This document shows, piece by piece, positions 18,753 to 20,989 of a stretch of DNA of 20,989 nt. How positions within the stretch are numbered: position 1 is the first letter of the stretch; the number at the start of each line of letters is the position of its first letter. The notes below the pieces were generated by a model that was not told the DNA's origin, did no database searches, and was given only the letters and a program-made list of their open reading frames with translations. The stretch is from Allomyces macrogynus ATCC 38327. Taxonomy: Eukaryota > Blastocladiomycota > Blastocladiomycetes > Blastocladiales > Blastocladiaceae. A program made the position numbers and the translations under genes. The DNA lies in the NCBI GenBank assembly GCA_000151295.1, contig GG745360.1, forward strand, positions 142,798 through 163,786. The letters are read 5' to 3'.

Positions 18753-20474
18753 ATGATGACCGGAAAAAAGCGCAGTCAGACGGAACACGCGGCCGACGCG
18801 TCCGCCAAGGCGCGCGCCATTGAGAATGCAGAAGGCCAGGCCGTCAAGCCGTCGGCGGCCCCGAGCGACGCCATGGACGTTGATCACGACGTGGAAATGG
18901 GCGAGTTTGAGGACCCGTTCGAGGACGAGTACGAGGAGGATGAGGAAGTGGTCGATGGCGACGATGGTGCGTGATGCCCCCGCCCTCCGGAGCGAACCAG
19001 CAACCGGATACGAATCGCGGTGGCGGGACACCAACCAGCTCGGTTTTTGCAATCAACAGAGAACATGGACTACGTCGACGAGGACGAGGACGAGGCGGCT
19101 GACGACAACGTGCGCGTCTACCTGCCGGGTCAACCGCTGGCCGAGGGCGAGGAGCTCGAGGTCGACAACTCGGCGTACGAGATGCTGCACCGGCTCAACG
19201 TCAAGTGGCCGTGTCTGTCGTTTGATATCTTGCGCGACCAGCTCGGTCTGGAGCGCACCAAGTTCCCGCACACGACCTACTTGGTCGCTGGGTCGCAGGC
19301 CGACCAGGCTGACAAGAACGAGCTGTTCATCATGAAGATGTCGCAGCTGTGCAAGACCAAGTACGACGACGGTGCGTTGGCGTGGCCGATTCGCTCATTC
19401 ATTCTTGCGCTGTGCGCTGACGTTATTGGTTGATTTCTCCAGACGAGGACTCGGGCAACGAGTCGGACGACGACATTGAGGAGGACCCGATTCTCGAGCA
19501 CCGCAGCGTGCGCGTGCGCGGCGGCATCAACCGTGTTCGCGTCATGCCCTCGGCCAACCCGGCCATGCAGATTGTCGCTGCATGGAACGAGATGGGCCAT
19601 GTCGACGTTTACGACCTGTCGCAGCACGTGCGCGCCCTGGACACGCCCGGCGTCGTCGTGAGTGCTGACCACGCACCGTTGCACAAGATCTCGCACAAGG
19701 ACGAAGGGTTTGCCATGGACTGGTCGTCCAAGGTCGAGGGCCAGTGCGTTTACTCTGTCATTTTGCGTGCGCGATGGTGCTGACACTGACGTGGTATGAT
19801 TTTCACTCATCAGGCTCTTGACAGGCGACTGCTCCAAGATGATTAAGCTCTCGGTCGCGTCGCCGACCGGGTTCAACACGACCATGGCGTTTGCTGCGCA
19901 CAAGAAGTCGGTCGAGGACCTGCAGTGGTCGCCGTCCGAGGCGACCGTGTTTGCGTCAAGTTCGGCCGACGGCACCGTCAAGATTTTCGATACACGCATG
20001 GGCTCGAAGCCCGGCATTTCGGCGACCGTCGCCGACTGCGACGTGAACGTGATTTCGTGGAACCGGTTAACGCCCTTCTTGCTGGCCTCGGGCCACGACG
20101 ACGGGTCGTTTGCGGTCTGGGACCTGCGCGAGTTTGCGCGCGCGAACAACAAGGCCAATGTGCGGTGCGCACCGGCGGCGCAGTTTGCGTGGCACCGCGC
20201 GCCCGTCACGTCGATCGAGTGGCACACGCACGAGGAGTCGATGCTCGCGGTGGCCGGTGACGATAACCAGGTGACGCTGTGGGACCTGAGTACGGAAAAG
20301 GACGATGCAGCCGATGCCAAGGACTTGGACGGGCAGGCCGTGCCGCCACAGCTGCTCTTCATTCACATGGGCCAGGAGTACGTCAAGGAAGTGCACTGGC
20401 ACCAGCAGATCCCGGGGTGCCTCGTTACGACGGCCGCGTCCGGGTTCAATGTGCTCAAGACGATCAATTCGTGA
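18753..20474 (+). CDS. RRB1: RRB1/GRWD1, glutamate-rich WD-repeat ribosome assembly chaperone (four exons)
   Basis: Deduced exons are 18753-18966, 19060-19371, 19443-19743 and 19814-20474 (1488 bp, 495 aa; human GRWD1 446, yeast Rrb1 511). Introns of 93, 71 and 70 bp have GT/AG ends, and introns 2 and 3 carry CTGAC motifs. The N-terminus is basic (MMTGKKRSQ), then an acidic Asp/Glu tract (DPFEDEYEEDEEVVDGDD, then MDYVDEDEDE). The CAF1C/H4-binding-like block VYLPGQPLAEGEELEVDNSA and CLSFDILRDQLG follows. WD repeats are clear in AHKKSVEDLQWSPSEATVFA, DCDVNVISWNR...FLLASGHDDGSFAVWDLR, APVTSIEWH...NQVTLWDLS and VKEVHWH. In the known family it chaperones ribosomal protein uL3 (Rpl3) into the nucleus for 60S assembly, and human GRWD1 also binds histones. 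The frame is open upstream to 18432. The 18753 start gives the family-like short N-terminus. Confidence 0.94.
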
Positions 20475-20989
20475 GCGGGTGCGGGAACGGGTGCAAGCGC
20501 AGGTGCGTGCTGTGTTGGATTCGGTGGGGTTGGGTCGTGCGGGGTGTTTTTGTGCTCTTTTTGTTCGTGTTTGCCTTTGTGCTTTAGTTGGTTTGTGGCG
20601 GGCTTGGGGCTCGTGGCCGTGTCGCATCGTTCTCCCGGAACTCTGTATTATTTGCTAGGGCCCATTTATCGCGCGCACCGGCGATACGCGGCGGGCAGCG
20701 GCGTCAGGTCGCGTCAGGAGCAGTCGAGCAGCAGACTTGGCCGATTCGGGCCGTGCGATCGCAACGTCGATGAAGGTGGGAGGGTGGGAGACGCGACCGG
20801 CGGCGTCCCGCGCTTTATTCTCCAAAGCGCACCTGCACCAACAACGCTTAACAACGCGATCTTGGCCGCACTCAGCCGTGCTCGTCGAACCCTGCTTTTC
20901 TTTTGCCGGCACCATTCGACGATTCAGCTGTCGCCTTTCTTTCGATTGACCTGGCCAACTCGTCGCATTCCGCTCGTCCCGCCCGCCCC
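20475..20989. other. Region downstream of RRB1 to the window end, no gene recognised
   Basis: It begins with a G/T-rich 3' untranslated stretch (about 20495-20600). Short frames at 20737-20949 (plus) and 20655-20915 (minus) overlap each other and have no family features. Pyrimidine-rich patches near 20895-20940 would fit a promoter or 5' leader of a plus-strand gene starting beyond the window, but nothing proves it. Confidence 0.35.

Noticed and set aside
19277..20362. Long minus-strand open frame, 361 codons
   Set aside because: It lies antisense to RRB1 exons 2-4 and crosses two introns. The plus strand carries clear WD repeats.
1..20989. CRISPR arrays, tRNA or rRNA genes, intact transposons, bacterial-type operons
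   Set aside because: No regularly spaced repeats, tRNA B-box or cloverleaf, rRNA blocks, transposase or reverse transcriptase motifs were seen. Introns throughout exclude a bacterial source.

Overview
This is ordinary, gene-dense, GC-rich nuclear DNA from a fungus. The evidence is the gene set (REV3, GET1, GUF1, RRB1/GRWD1, a BSD-domain protein and an F-box protein), all with eukaryotic architecture. The introns are short (59-142 bp) with GTACGY/GTGCGY-type donors and frequent CTGAC or CTCAC branch-site-like motifs. The pattern and a degenerate ankyrin-like fragment make me lean to an early-diverging zoosporic fungus (Blastocladiomycota or Chytridiomycota). That placement is inference, not proof.

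Layout, left to right. 1-438 (+): proline-rich 3' end of an unidentified gene. 568-2238 (-): four-exon BSDC1-like BSD-domain protein. 2468-3337 (-): three-exon GET1/WRB. 3338-3775: divergent intergenic region. 3776-9477 (+): REV3, catalytic subunit of DNA polymerase zeta, nine exons, complete in its polymerase core but with a frame-scrambled segment in exon 1. 9478-11480: gene-poor and more AT-rich, with one candidate small spliced membrane-protein gene (10145-10382, -). 11481-13436 (-): single-exon F-box protein. 13437-13917: nothing recognised. 13918-15398 (+): decayed or frame-damaged gene remnant with an ankyrin-like tail. 15410-15541 (-): candidate 43-residue membrane microprotein. 15758-18426 (-): GUF1 (mitochondrial EF4/LepA), nine exons. 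18427-18752: divergent intergenic region. 18753-20474 (+): RRB1/GRWD1, four exons. 20475-20989: nothing recognised.

The genes do not form one pathway. They are housekeeping functions: tail-anchored protein insertion, translesion synthesis, mitochondrial translation fidelity and ribosome assembly. Two divergent pairs (GET1/REV3 and GUF1/RRB1) share short upstream regions. I found no CRISPR array, tRNA, rRNA, intact transposon or secondary-metabolite cluster. I did not find a clearly new multi-gene system. The items most worth a second look are the two microprotein candidates, the frame-scrambled REV3 exon 1 and the 14-15.4 kb remnant.

All intron boundaries were placed by eye from GT/AG sites, codon phase and family conservation. 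The deduced coding lengths are multiples of three in the four clean spliced genes.
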